Notes: a model not told the origin generated them from the sequence alone. A DNA stretch of 64,000 bases from Kerstersia gyiorum (GCF_004216755.1 NZ_SGWZ01000001.1:248001-312000); one strand, 5' to 3'; shown: positions 9,049-17,679, numbered from the stretch's first letter. Translations and numbers: made by a program.

Positions 9049-9897
9049 ATGAAGCATGTCATTCTTGCTAGTGCATTGATCGCCATCTTTGGTGCCGCCC
9101 AGGCACAAACGGTTCCCCCATTCAACAGCGTCGGCAGCACGACCAGCGACCTGCCTGACAACCAGGCCCCCTTGCGCGTCGGCGGGTCTACCTTGACGGG
9201 TTTCCACGGCCCGCTGGATGCCCCCGGGATTGGCTTCAATGATCCGTCTCGTCCAGCGGGCTACTACATCATCAGCCTACAAAGCATCAACAATTTCAGC
9301 CCCAACGGTAGCATCACCACGGATGGCAAGACATTTAGCCAATACCGACTGAATGGCTACTCACACGCCGATGACCCGTCAGGTCCTGTCATCTCGACCA
9401 ACTTCAATTGGGGCAAGGTCAATGCCTCGGCCAGGCAGGTGTACTACGGTATTGCCACCGATCATGCAGACAACACGTCCACGCGCGTTGACACCGCCTT
9501 CGAGGTAGGTGACAACATCGGCTTCGTCGTGCCAGTGGCGAAGACGGAGTACGCGGCGGCAGGCTTTGTCGCATTGGCTTCGCGCGCAGCATCCGTTGCG
9601 CCCACCACGCTGACGGGTACGCTGACCCTGGAAGCCAACTACCAAAGCCTGCACGGAGAACTGGCACGGGCGGACGGCTTGGCCGGCCTGGATGTCAGCG
9701 CGACCAACATCGACGCTTCGGCAGGTACTTTCTCCGGCCAGGCCTCTTATGTTGATACACAAGTGGGCTACATCATCGACGGTACGACCAAGGGCCACTT
9801 CTATAGCTCGGGCGATACCAGCTCCCTGGCTGGCGTGGCCAGCGGCAGCAACAGCGCCGACAGCTTCGTTGCCTCTTTCGGTGCCACGAAGAAGTAA
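9049..9897 (+). CDS. hemophilin-like secreted heme-binding protein (Slam substrate)
   Basis: A 282-residue exported protein. The signal peptide is cleaved around Ala19 (GAAQA), with no lipobox, so it is a soluble secreted protein. The C-terminal half repeats beta-strand pattern typical of the TbpB-like/hemophilin 8-stranded barrel: YYGIATDHADN near 140, then TGTLTLEANY near 200, and the terminal GHFYSSGDTSSLAGVASGS segment. That last motif is characteristic of Slam-dependent hemophilins (HphA, Hpl). In the family, the N-terminal domain binds heme and the C-terminal barrel is recognised by Slam. The ATG at 9049 follows AGGAG at a normal distance; an in-frame upstream ATG at 9001 would destroy the signal peptide. 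The Slam gene follows about 120 bases downstream. Confidence 0.75.
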   Translation: MKHVILASALIAIFGAAQAQTVPPFNSVGSTTSDLPDNQAPLRVGGSTLTGFHGPLDAPGIGFNDPSRPAGYYIISLQSINNFSPNGSITTDGKTFSQYRLNGYSHADDPSGPVISTNFNWGKVNASARQVYYGIATDHADNTSTRVDTAFEVGDNIGFVVPVAKTEYAAAGFVALASRAASVAPTTLTGTLTLEANYQSLHGELARADGLAGLDVSATNIDASAGTFSGQASYVDTQVGYIIDGTTKGHFYSSGDTSSLAGVASGSNSADSFVASFGATKK

Positions 9898-9966
9898 GCA
9901 GACTGCGTAACTGACCTGTCAGTCTTTACGCAATAGCCCCTTCAAGCACAGCGGATGTGCTTTCCC

Positions 9967-9992
9967 GGAACCTGTTCATGCGGACAGGTTCC
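9967..9992 (+). terminator. attenuator-like hairpin between hemophilin and Slam genes
   Basis: Perfect 9-base arms GGAACCTGT and ACAGGTTCC around an 8-base loop are followed by GTTTCTGCTTT, a broken T run. It may let only part of the hemophilin transcripts continue into Slam, giving much more effector than translocon. It also overlaps one candidate Slam start (9978). Confidence 0.45.
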
Positions 9993-10019
9993 GTTTCTGC
10001 TTTACAACCCGGCCCGCCC

Positions 10020-11480
10020 ATGTCCTATCTTTCCGTTACCCGAGTCATGGTTTTTTGCTGCCTGTCTTACTGCGTTAGCACCTACGCACAACAAGATACC
10101 AGCGACCGGCTTTGGATGCAGTCCGAACAGAATTCTCAACGCTTGCAACAACAGCTGCTGCCTGACGACACAGACTCTCAGGCCAGCGAAGCCTACCAGG
10201 CGGCCATAGATGCCATGACACTGACCCCCGAAGGTCGTCTGCAACGATTGACGCTTGAAATACTCAAAGCTGTTAATCACAAGGACTGGTTCGGCGCCAG
10301 CAGGTTATTGAGCCAGTACGCCAGAGTACCCCACCATGACCCGGCATTATTTGACTTTGTCTCAGCCAGCCGGCTTGCAGCCAGCGGCGACTACAACCAC
10401 GCCGTCGATCAATACCGCAAAGTCCTGGAAACCAACCCTTATTTTTCCAGAGGCAGTCTGGACCTGGGGCGAGTCCTGTACACGGACAATCGGCTGCACG
10501 ATGCCGGCATCGTGTTCCGCCAACTAAAAACGCAGGCGCACCCCGATGACATCCGACAATATATCGACCAGTACACCAAGGCCATAGAGGAACGTCAGCA
10601 GCTGCACGTATCGCTATCTGCCTCATGGGTGCACGAAGATAACCTGAATCAGGCTTCTACTTACGTTGACTCTTGCGCCATGATTTTTGACGGCGCTTGT
10701 CACACGAATATCCCCGTCGCAAAAAAAGGGGACAGTGGTCTCTACTATGAAGCCAGTGCGGACAAGCTCTGGTCCCTCGCCGGACACCATAACATTTTGT
10801 TCCGCAGCATCAACTACGGCAACCATTACTACCATGAGAACAGCTACGACAATTTCGTATCCACCAACTATCTGGGTTATCAGTTCAATTCAGCGCATAA
10901 TCAAATCCAGGTGTTGCCGTCTTTTGAGTACGACAACGAAGGAGGTCATAAGGCGTACCATGCATTCGGCATGCGTGCGAGCTTCCGCCGCCAACTCACG
11001 CCTCGCGCACTGGCAGAATTGAGCTACGAATACAAGAACAGGCACTTTTCCCACAACTTCTCTTATCTTCAGGGGAACTATCAAGGTATTTCGTTGTTCG
11101 GTGTGTATTGGCTGCACCCCAGCACACAACTGTACGGCAATCTGATGTGGCGTGATAACGATGCAAAACAAAAGGTTTTTGCCTATCGTGAAAAAATTGC
11201 ACGCGTTGGTATTTTCAAGTCTTTCCAGAACCAGATAACGCTCAATATCGCCTATACCTTCCGGCACAAAGAAGCAGAAAGTTCGAATGCTTTCTTCGGT
11301 GGGCGGCGTCAGCGGGACAATGAAAATGGTATCTACGTCGGACTCACCGCCCCCTACCTTTCCTGGCACGGACTGACGCCCACTTTCAGCTATGAGTACC
11401 GGAAAAACCGTAGCACGATCCCGCATGCCTACACATTTGAAAAAAGCCGCACAATGCTAGGCGTCTCCAAAATCTTCTGA
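10020..11480 (+). CDS. Slam-family outer-membrane protein (DUF560), type XI secretion translocon
   Basis: A 486-residue protein from the ATG at 10020. The signal peptide ends near STYAQQ. TPR-like helices fill about residues 60-185 (AASGDYNHAVDQYRKVLETN, SLDLGRVLYTDNRLHDAG). A C-terminal 14-strand-type barrel from about 195 to the end carries alternating aromatic strands, closing with SRTMLGVSKIF. This TPR plus DUF560 architecture defines surface lipoprotein assembly modulators, which move TbpB-like or hemophilin proteins across the outer membrane. Alternative starts are GTG 9957 and ATG 9978; the latter has a GGAA upstream, while 10020 has no clear ribosome site. It is last in the island and converges on a minus-strand oxidoreductase. 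Confidence 0.8.
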   Translation: MSYLSVTRVMVFCCLSYCVSTYAQQDTSDRLWMQSEQNSQRLQQQLLPDDTDSQASEAYQAAIDAMTLTPEGRLQRLTLEILKAVNHKDWFGASRLLSQYARVPHHDPALFDFVSASRLAASGDYNHAVDQYRKVLETNPYFSRGSLDLGRVLYTDNRLHDAGIVFRQLKTQAHPDDIRQYIDQYTKAIEERQQLHVSLSASWVHEDNLNQASTYVDSCAMIFDGACHTNIPVAKKGDSGLYYEASADKLWSLAGHHNILFRSINYGNHYYHENSYDNFVSTNYLGYQFNSAHNQIQVLPSFEYDNEGGHKAYHAFGMRASFRRQLTPRALAELSYEYKNRHFSHNFSYLQGNYQGISLFGVYWLHPSTQLYGNLMWRDNDAKQKVFAYREKIARVGIFKSFQNQITLNIAYTFRHKEAESSNAFFGGRRQRDNENGIYVGLTAPYLSWHGLTPTFSYEYRKNRSTIPHAYTFEKSRTMLGVSKIF

Positions 11481-11514
11481 TCAAGCGCGATCTACGCTAT
11501 AGCCACACACAAAA

Positions 11515-11560
11515 TACTCACAGGCCATACAGAACCTATACACAGAGTTATGCACAGGCG
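11515..11560. repeat. second ACAG / DnaA-box-like cluster
   Basis: In the 107-base gap between convergent genes, ACAG occurs at 11520, 11529, 11542 and 11554. A perfect DnaA box, TTATGCACA, lies at 11548-11556, next to the one-mismatch CTATACACA. It resembles the array at 1.5 kb, so the two arrays bracket the heme island. Confidence 0.5.
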
Positions 11561-11587
11561 TTCCTTGTCCCAAACACACCTAGCCCA

Positions 11588-12634
11588 TCACCCCAGCTTC
11601 ACCACCTTCCCCGTCGCTGCCGCCTGAATGATCGCTTCGGTCACGCGCAGGTTCTGCACGCCGTCGCGCACCGTCACCAATGGCTCGGCTTCGCCGCGCA
11701 CCACGGCCGCGAAGTGGGCCAGCTGGAAGTCAATGGGGTCGCCACGGCGGACGGCTTCTTCGGAGACGTCAAACGGTTTCCACCACGACCGGTCGGCTTC
11801 GCGCGCATAGGTTTTCATGCGCATGGTGGGCACGGCCAGCGAACCCATGGTGCCGGCCAGGGTGTAGCAGTCTTCGTCACCATAGCTGGAGTAGGCCGGG
11901 TTTTCCTGGCTGGTCTGTTCCCAGCTGCGGGCACTGGCAGCCGTGTCCGACAACATGAACACACCCAGCACGCCATTGGCAAAACGCAGGTTGATGGCTG
12001 CCGTGTCTTCCACTGCGAAGCCGCGTACCGCGTTCGATGCGAAGGCCTGCACGGCAATGATTTCGCCGCACAGCATGCGCAGGTTGTGCACTTCATGGAT
12101 CATGTTCAGCAGCACCGGACCCGCGCCGGGTTCCTTGCGCCAGGGCGCGCTGGCGTAATATTCGTCCGGCTTGAAAAACTGCGCGCTGCCCATGACGGAA
12201 ACCAGGCGGCCCAGGCGGCCGGATTGCACGATTTCCCGTGCCTGCGCCATGATGGGGCTATGCGTGCGGTGATGACCCACCAGCACCTTGGCGCCTTCGG
12301 CTTCCACGCGCTGCATCAGGGCTTCGCCTTCTTCCACGGTGGCCGTCACCGGCTTTTCCAATAGGATGGGCAGGCCGGCGTCCAGGCACTCATTGGCATG
12401 CGCCAGGTGCAACTGGTTGGGGGTGGCCAGGATAACGCCATCCGGCCTTGCCTGCGCCAGCATGTCTTCCAGCGACGCAAACCAGCGTGCCCCCGCCATG
12501 CTTGCGAGTTCCTGCGCAGCAGGGGCAGGGTCGATCACAGCCACCAATTCGCAATCGGCATTGCGCCGGATGCTGTCCATATGTGCCTGGCCGATATAGC
12601 CAGCTCCAGCGACTGCGATACGGGTCTTGCTCAT
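11588..12634 (-). CDS. Gfo/Idh/MocA-family NAD(P)-dependent oxidoreductase
   Basis: A 348-residue cytosolic dehydrogenase. The Rossmann start RIAVAGAGYIGQAHMDS binds the dinucleotide, the conserved EKP-type motif is LLEKPVTATVEEG near residue 93, and the C-terminal alpha/beta domain holds the HEVHNLRML substrate-site segment. Members oxidise or reduce sugars, inositols and related polyols; the substrate here is not identifiable. The ORF is open further upstream, but the ATG at 12634 has AGGAG eight bases before it and begins right at the Rossmann strand. It stands alone on the minus strand. Confidence 0.85.
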   Translation of the reverse strand: MSKTRIAVAGAGYIGQAHMDSIRRNADCELVAVIDPAPAAQELASMAGARWFASLEDMLAQARPDGVILATPNQLHLAHANECLDAGLPILLEKPVTATVEEGEALMQRVEAEGAKVLVGHHRTHSPIMAQAREIVQSGRLGRLVSVMGSAQFFKPDEYYASAPWRKEPGAGPVLLNMIHEVHNLRMLCGEIIAVQAFASNAVRGFAVEDTAAINLRFANGVLGVFMLSDTAASARSWEQTSQENPAYSSYGDEDCYTLAGTMGSLAVPTMRMKTYAREADRSWWKPFDVSEEAVRRGDPIDFQLAHFAAVVRGEAEPLVTVRDGVQNLRVTEAIIQAAATGKVVKLG

Positions 12635-12844
12635 TACACACTGCTCCTGTTGCTTGGGTTCCTTAGCCTGTGCCGTTCCTGGGGATGGCGGCACTCGCAG
12701 AAGTGTAAAGGCATGGCATCGCAACACCATCTACGCGGCATGAATCCGGATATCACACTACATTGATAATTCGCCTATGCAGCACGCTAGCGCCAAGGCT
12801 GACGCTTCTGTACCAAGTAGCCTGCATGCCGCTCGGATTCGCCA

Positions 12845-12878
12845 GGCACCAGGCAGTCCATTAGGACTGTCTGGTGCC
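12845..12878. repeat. strong hairpin upstream of the Rpn-like gene
   Basis: Arms of 15 bases (GGCACCAGGCAGTCC / GGACTGTCTGGTGCC) pair with a single G-T wobble around a 4-base loop. There is no T run. It is the main structure in the 354-base gap 12635-12988; the rest of that gap shows no gene. It could be a leader structure or a mobile-element remnant. Confidence 0.5.
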
Positions 12879-12988
12879 CGGATTCATCCAGGGGGGATTT
12901 CACCGGGCGGACTTTGCGCATTTTCCGCCAGCCGGTCCCGGCGCAGACTGTTTCCTGTTTTCGTTTCATCGAAGCCACAGGATCAGGC

Positions 12989-13960
12989 ATGTTTTTTCCA
13001 CACACTCCGTCGGGCTTTTCTGAATTGTCGGTCTCTGCACACGTCGTTCCTGGAAACGCAGGCGGTCGCCCATCCACCCAACGTACTGGCCTGGCCCTGA
13101 ATAACGACCTCGTGTTCAAGATGCTGTTCTCGCGCCGGCTCGATTTGCTCTCCGACCTGATCAATGCGGTGCGCTACCACGCAGCGCCTATCCAGGTCGT
13201 GGAAGTGCTCAACCCTTCTATCCTGCCGGAAGACCTTGATGGCAAACAGATCGTGCTAGATATCCTGGCGCAGGACGCAAACGGCCACCGCTTCATGGTT
13301 GAAATGCAGTTGAGGCGCTACCTGCACTGGCCCGAACGCAACGTCTATTATCTGGCGCGCAATCTCTCCGATCAGCTCCAGCATGGCCGCGACTACCGTC
13401 ACTTGCGGCCCGCCATCGGTATCAGCCTGCTGGACCATGAACTGTTCCCTGACTACCCACAGCAGGCCGACTGGCACTTCACCCTGCGCGATACCCGTCA
13501 TCCCGGCGTGCAGTTGGGCCAGGCCATGCAAGTACATATAATCGAATTGCCCAAGGCAGAACGGCTGCACGGCTATCCCTCAGCGCTGCCCGATTGGGTT
13601 GCCTGCCTGCGCCATAACCTGGATGAAGACCGTATGAGCCAGATTACCCACCCTCCTGTACAGGATGCCTTGAAGCACCTGCAGGGCATGTACTCCGACG
13701 AAGCCTTGCGCCTGGCCGCCGAACGTCGCGAACTCGCGCTGATTGATGAGCAGGATGCACTGGATTATGCGCGCCTGGAAGGCGAGGGGATCGGCCGCCA
13801 TAAAGGCCAGGCCCTCATGCTGAAACGCCTGCTCGAACGCCGCTTCGGCCCGTTGCACAGCAATGCCCTGGCCAGGCTGGAAACCGCCAGCACAACTGAG
13901 ATCGAACGCTGGTCTGATCAAGTGCTGGATGCCCCATCCCTGGAAATGCTCTTCCAGTAA
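12989..13960 (+). CDS. Rpn-family putative nuclease/transposase with DUF4351 tail
   Basis: A 323-residue protein. The N-terminal half is the PD-(D/E)XK-like Rpn domain: NDLVFKMLFSRRLDLLSDL, then IVLDILAQDANGHRFMVEMQ, which carries the D...E-x-Q nuclease triad near residues 90-105. The C-terminal 50 residues (MLKRLLERRFGPL to the end) match DUF4351. Such proteins promote RecA-independent recombination or act as selfish or phage-defence nucleases. The ATG at 12989 is chosen because the ORF start further upstream lies in the hairpin region. It is an isolated gene with no transposon ends seen around it. Confidence 0.75.
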   Translation: MFFPHTPSGFSELSVSAHVVPGNAGGRPSTQRTGLALNNDLVFKMLFSRRLDLLSDLINAVRYHAAPIQVVEVLNPSILPEDLDGKQIVLDILAQDANGHRFMVEMQLRRYLHWPERNVYYLARNLSDQLQHGRDYRHLRPAIGISLLDHELFPDYPQQADWHFTLRDTRHPGVQLGQAMQVHIIELPKAERLHGYPSALPDWVACLRHNLDEDRMSQITHPPVQDALKHLQGMYSDEALRLAAERRELALIDEQDALDYARLEGEGIGRHKGQALMLKRLLERRFGPLHSNALARLETASTTEIERWSDQVLDAPSLEMLFQ

Positions 13961-14017
13961 GCACAAGAACGCCTATCATTCATTGACAAATCCCCCCCAG
14001 CCCTCTACGCTTGCCAG

Positions 14018-14112
14018 CGTTCCTGGGGGGGCCCACTCAATGGGCTGAGATTCCGCTGTATCGCGGTGACCCTTAGAACCTGATCCGGATCATGCCGGCG
14101 AAGGGAAGGGAG
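14018..14112 (+). ncRNA. TPP riboswitch (THI element)
   Basis: The conserved thi-box is plain: GGGCTGAGATTCCGC at about 14042, GACCCTTAGAACCTGAT at about 14068, then CCGGATCATGCCGGCGAAGG and GGGA. The 5' strand TCCTGGGGGGGCCC closes helix P1. It binds thiamine pyrophosphate. It sits about 150 bases before the symporter start, with a GC-rich stretch (14113-14240) that can form an expression platform; that segment holds no gene. Confidence 0.95.
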
Positions 14113-14258
14113 TCTGCCCACGCGCGCGCCTGTCCGCTTCTTCAACCCATGGTTGCGCGCCGGGTTGCTGTGCCTTTCCGGTACACGCCTATTCCCCTTT
14201 TTGCGCGCAGCCAGATTTTGCGGCCATCCTGAAGGATCGCCGCAGGAGATGCGCTGTC

Positions 14259-15704
14259 ATGCTCACTGAAAACGCCACCCTGGCCTGGCTGCTGGGTTTC
14301 TCGGCGCTCTATGCGCTGGCCGGTGTGGTTTATGCCCGCCGCCAACGCGATAACCTGGAAGACTTCATCGTCGCTCGCAACAGCCAGGGTTCCTTTGCCA
14401 CCATCCTGACGCTGATGGCCTCCTCGCTGGGCGCCTGGATTCTGTTCTCGCCCCCGCAAGCTGCCACCTGGGGGGGCCTGGCCGCAGTGATCGGCTATGC
14501 CCTGGGCTCGATGTCCCCACGACTGATCATGATTCCGCTGGGCCAGCGCATGCGTGAACTCAGCCCGCGCGGCCACACGCTGACCGAGTTCCTGATCGTG
14601 CGCTATGGCCGTCCGATGTACGTGCTGACGCTGTTGATCATGCTGTTCTATATGTTCATCTCGCTGACGGCGGAAATCACGGCCATCGCCAAGCTGGTCA
14701 CGCTGCTCGCCCCCATCCCGCTGTGGGTCACTGCGGCCATCGTCATGGGCTTCACGCTGCTTTATACGGCCTATGGCGGCTTGCGCGCCTCCATCTTTAC
14801 CGACAAGGTGCAGATCGTCATCATCGTGCCGCTGTTACTGGTCATGCTGTGGCTGGGCTGGAAGGCCACGGGCGGCATCAGCGCCACGGCCGAGATACTG
14901 CGCCAGCAGGCGCCGCAACTGCTGGATCTGACCAACGCCACCGGCCTCAAGGCAGGCGTCACGTTCTTCGTCGCCATCCTGCTGACCGGCATCTTCCACC
15001 AGGGCAACTGGCAGCGTGTTTATTCCGCCAAGGATATCCCGTCCATGCGGCGCGGTTTCCTGCTGGGCGGCGTGCTGGTGGTGCCCTTCATTTTCGTGAT
15101 GGGCCTGTTCGGCCTGGCCTTCGTCGCCTACCACCCCCAGGGCGATAGTTCGATCGCGCTCTTCACCATTATCATGCCGGATGTGCCGCTCTGGTTCGCC
15201 ATTGCGCTCATCCCGCTGGGGCTGGCGCTGGTCATGAGCAGCGCCGATACCGTGATCAGCGCGGTCTCCAGCATTATTGCCGTGGATGTCAAACGCCTGG
15301 CCCCCAATACCAGCACGACTACGCTGCTGCGCCTGGCCCGCTGGCTCATCATGCTGCTGGCCATTCCCGTGATGATTGTCTCGGCGCAAGGCTATAGCGT
15401 GCTGTACCTGTTCCTGCTGGCAGACCTGCTGTGCGCCGCCGCCGCATTCCCGGTGTTCTATGGCCTCTACAGCCGCCGCCACGACGGCCGCACCGCCACG
15501 CTGGGCACCCTGGCCGGCCTGGCGGCTGGCCTGACCTATTTCCCGTCACCCAGCAGCAACATGAACACGCTGCTGGAATCCTTCCTGCTGGCCGCATTGG
15601 TGCCGGTCGCCGTGGTCTGGCTGTTGCAATTCGTGCTGCCGAAGCGGCAAGAGTTCAAACTGGAGGACTTGCATCTGGCGGTGCAGCGGCTGGACCAGGA
15701 TTGA
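14259..15704 (+). CDS. sodium:solute symporter under TPP control, candidate thiamine/precursor importer
   Basis: A 481-residue polytopic inner-membrane protein of the SSS family, with about 13 hydrophobic segments (WLLGFSALYALAGVVYA, AAVIGYALGSMSPRLIMIPL, LALVMSSADTVISAVSSIIA). The SADT-x-I-SAV stretch is the family's Na+-site region in the helix equivalent to LeuT TM8. SSS proteins usually carry sugars, amino acids or vitamins. The TPP riboswitch immediately upstream is the only clue to substrate and points to thiamine or its pyrimidine/thiazole precursors. AGGAG lies ten bases before the ATG. No thi biosynthesis gene is adjacent. Confidence 0.85.
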   Translation: MLTENATLAWLLGFSALYALAGVVYARRQRDNLEDFIVARNSQGSFATILTLMASSLGAWILFSPPQAATWGGLAAVIGYALGSMSPRLIMIPLGQRMRELSPRGHTLTEFLIVRYGRPMYVLTLLIMLFYMFISLTAEITAIAKLVTLLAPIPLWVTAAIVMGFTLLYTAYGGLRASIFTDKVQIVIIVPLLLVMLWLGWKATGGISATAEILRQQAPQLLDLTNATGLKAGVTFFVAILLTGIFHQGNWQRVYSAKDIPSMRRGFLLGGVLVVPFIFVMGLFGLAFVAYHPQGDSSIALFTIIMPDVPLWFAIALIPLGLALVMSSADTVISAVSSIIAVDVKRLAPNTSTTTLLRLARWLIMLLAIPVMIVSAQGYSVLYLFLLADLLCAAAAFPVFYGLYSRRHDGRTATLGTLAGLAAGLTYFPSPSSNMNTLLESFLLAALVPVAVVWLLQFVLPKRQEFKLEDLHLAVQRLDQD

Positions 15705-15823
15705 TTACTGCCAGACGGGCGGGCCCGCCACCAGCCCGGCCGGCTACCAAAAACTGTCCCTAACGCTGCACCTTCGGCTTGCTGCCCCCAGGAGGGAGTT
15801 GTCTTGGGGAGGCCCGGCGACAA

Positions 15824-15858
15824 AAAACAGCCTGGAGGCGTGGCCTCCAGGCTGTTTT
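15824..15858. terminator. bidirectional terminator
   Basis: A 16-base perfect stem (AAAACAGCCTGGAGGC / GCCTCCAGGCTGTTTT) with a 3-base loop lies between the convergent symporter and orphan lipoprotein genes. A and T tracts on both sides make it usable from either strand. Confidence 0.9.
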
Positions 15859-15894
15859 CACTTCATCAGCCGGCCGCATATGCCCAGCCGGCAC

Positions 15895-17679
15895 TCAGTT
15901 CTTCTGCGCTGCCTTGAAGATGGTGAAGCCGTCGTTGGCTGCCACCAGCAAACGGATGTCCTTTGCCACCAGCTTGCCGCCGGAGGTAGTAACGGTATCG
16001 ACGATCAATACGCCGTTCTGCGCCAGGTGACCCTTGTAAGAGCAGCTGCCTTCGGTCACGTCGGAATACTGCAGGCTATCCACGCCGAACATGTTCTTGG
16101 CTTCGCTGGAAGGCTGGTTGTTCAACAACGCCACCGCCTTGCAACCCTTGGTCGCATCACCGACGATACGATAGCGGCCAGTCCCGACCGGCTCGTCATC
16201 GTCATTGGTCGTCATGATTTCCTCTACTGTCAGCGACGTCAGCACCGGACGGCTGCCGAACGACAGCCAACCGCCTTCCCCTTCATAGCGGCCACCGTTT
16301 CGTACCGCCTGGAACAATTCAGTGCCGGTTTCCTGCGGCGGCTGCACATAGCTCATTTCCGTGGCGGTCGGCAGGCCGCGAATTGCCGTCGACGAGAAGT
16401 TATTGGACGGATCATCGTACAGGCCACGCAGCTTGACCGTATTGCCGACGTTCTCGTTACGCAGCGTGCCCGCAAAATGAATGCCGCTGTAGATCGTATC
16501 GTTGTAGCGGCGCCAGAACAGCGCGTCGTCGGCATAGAACTGGCCATTGCTGCCTTCCATGCCCAGGCGCGTGATGCTGTAGAGCACGTCGCCATCACCA
16601 CTGCCCCGGTACATCAAATATTCATGATTGGGCAGCACCACCATGTTGACGGCCTGGCCGGTGAAGGGGTCCGTACCGCTCCATGAGCCTATCGGGTTGG
16701 TCGCGGCGCTCGCGGTATTGCTGGCAAAGGTATTGAACGTGCGGGGAATCGCTGCAGTATTGCCCGGCTTGAGGTAAGTACCGTCCAGAATATAGGTATT
16801 GATATTGCCCAGGCGCGTTGCCAGCCAGATGCCGGATTTCTGGTAACTGTCGTCGTAGCGCACGATGGCAGTGCCCGTCAGCGCATTGCCTGCCTGTTCG
16901 CAGGTATTGCTGGTGGTAGAACCGAAGTCGTTGTACAGCGTCATGCTGACGGAATAGAACGGGCTGGTGGCACCGGAATTGGCCGCGTCGCTACGAGGCG
17001 TCACCATGCCATAAAAACGGCAGTTGCCGCTGCGACCGCTCAAGCGGCCTGCCCAGTCCACATACAGGGCCCAGCCGCCACCATCAGAAGTATCGCCGCG
17101 ATATGCCCCCTGAATGCCGTTGGTGATCAACAGGTTCGAATCCTGGCTCGACAGCAGGTTGTCGTATTCCATGCCGAAGGTAATGAACGTCGACGCGGAA
17201 TAGGGCGAGGTAAAGCGACCGTCCATGGTGCCGGAATCCGTGTTCCAGGCGGCAGTGGTGCGTCCCGCGACCGTTGCCGTCACCGACGCAATGGAGCGGA
17301 ACGAACCTGTGCCGGTGGAAACGGCAGGGCGCATGTAATACGTGGCATTGGTGGCGGAGAAACGGCCACCGGACTGCGTCCAGTTACCGTACAGGCCGTC
17401 ATAGCCGGTTTCATCGGTACCGCCACGGGCAAAGAAGAAATTCCCGTTGCTGCCCGTCACGCCCGCACTGCCGGGGTCGACGATACCGAACATCGTTTGG
17501 CCATCACCGCTTTTGCCCGACCAGACGCCGGCAGGATACTGGCTCGTGGTTGAAATAGGCCCTTCGCCGATATCGCTGTCATCGCCATCGCCGCCACCAC
17601 AAGCAGCCAGCGCGAAGGCGCAAAGGGATAGGGCGGCGCTTCGGCTTGCTGCCATACGGAAAATTTCCAGTCCGCTCAC
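15895..17679 (-). CDS. large lipoprotein of unknown function
   Basis: A 594-residue protein with a lipoprotein signal peptide: LCAFALAACGGGDGDD, lipobox LAAC with Cys27. The mature protein is rich in Gly, Ser, Thr, Asn and aromatic residues, suggesting a beta-sheet fold. It holds two related segments, GVWSGKSGDGQTMFGIV (near 50) and GSWSGTDPFTGQAVNMVV (near 340), so it may be an internal duplication. Four or more cysteines (CRFYG, CEQAG, GCKAV, GSCSYKG) could form disulfides. I do not recognise a functional family. It is separated by 100 bases from bcsC on the same strand and could be read through from the cellulose operon. Confidence 0.65.
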   Translation of the reverse strand: MSGLEIFRMAASRSAALSLCAFALAACGGGDGDDSDIGEGPISTTSQYPAGVWSGKSGDGQTMFGIVDPGSAGVTGSNGNFFFARGGTDETGYDGLYGNWTQSGGRFSATNATYYMRPAVSTGTGSFRSIASVTATVAGRTTAAWNTDSGTMDGRFTSPYSASTFITFGMEYDNLLSSQDSNLLITNGIQGAYRGDTSDGGGWALYVDWAGRLSGRSGNCRFYGMVTPRSDAANSGATSPFYSVSMTLYNDFGSTTSNTCEQAGNALTGTAIVRYDDSYQKSGIWLATRLGNINTYILDGTYLKPGNTAAIPRTFNTFASNTASAATNPIGSWSGTDPFTGQAVNMVVLPNHEYLMYRGSGDGDVLYSITRLGMEGSNGQFYADDALFWRRYNDTIYSGIHFAGTLRNENVGNTVKLRGLYDDPSNNFSSTAIRGLPTATEMSYVQPPQETGTELFQAVRNGGRYEGEGGWLSFGSRPVLTSLTVEEIMTTNDDDEPVGTGRYRIVGDATKGCKAVALLNNQPSSEAKNMFGVDSLQYSDVTEGSCSYKGHLAQNGVLIVDTVTTSGGKLVAKDIRLLVAANDGFTIFKAAQKN

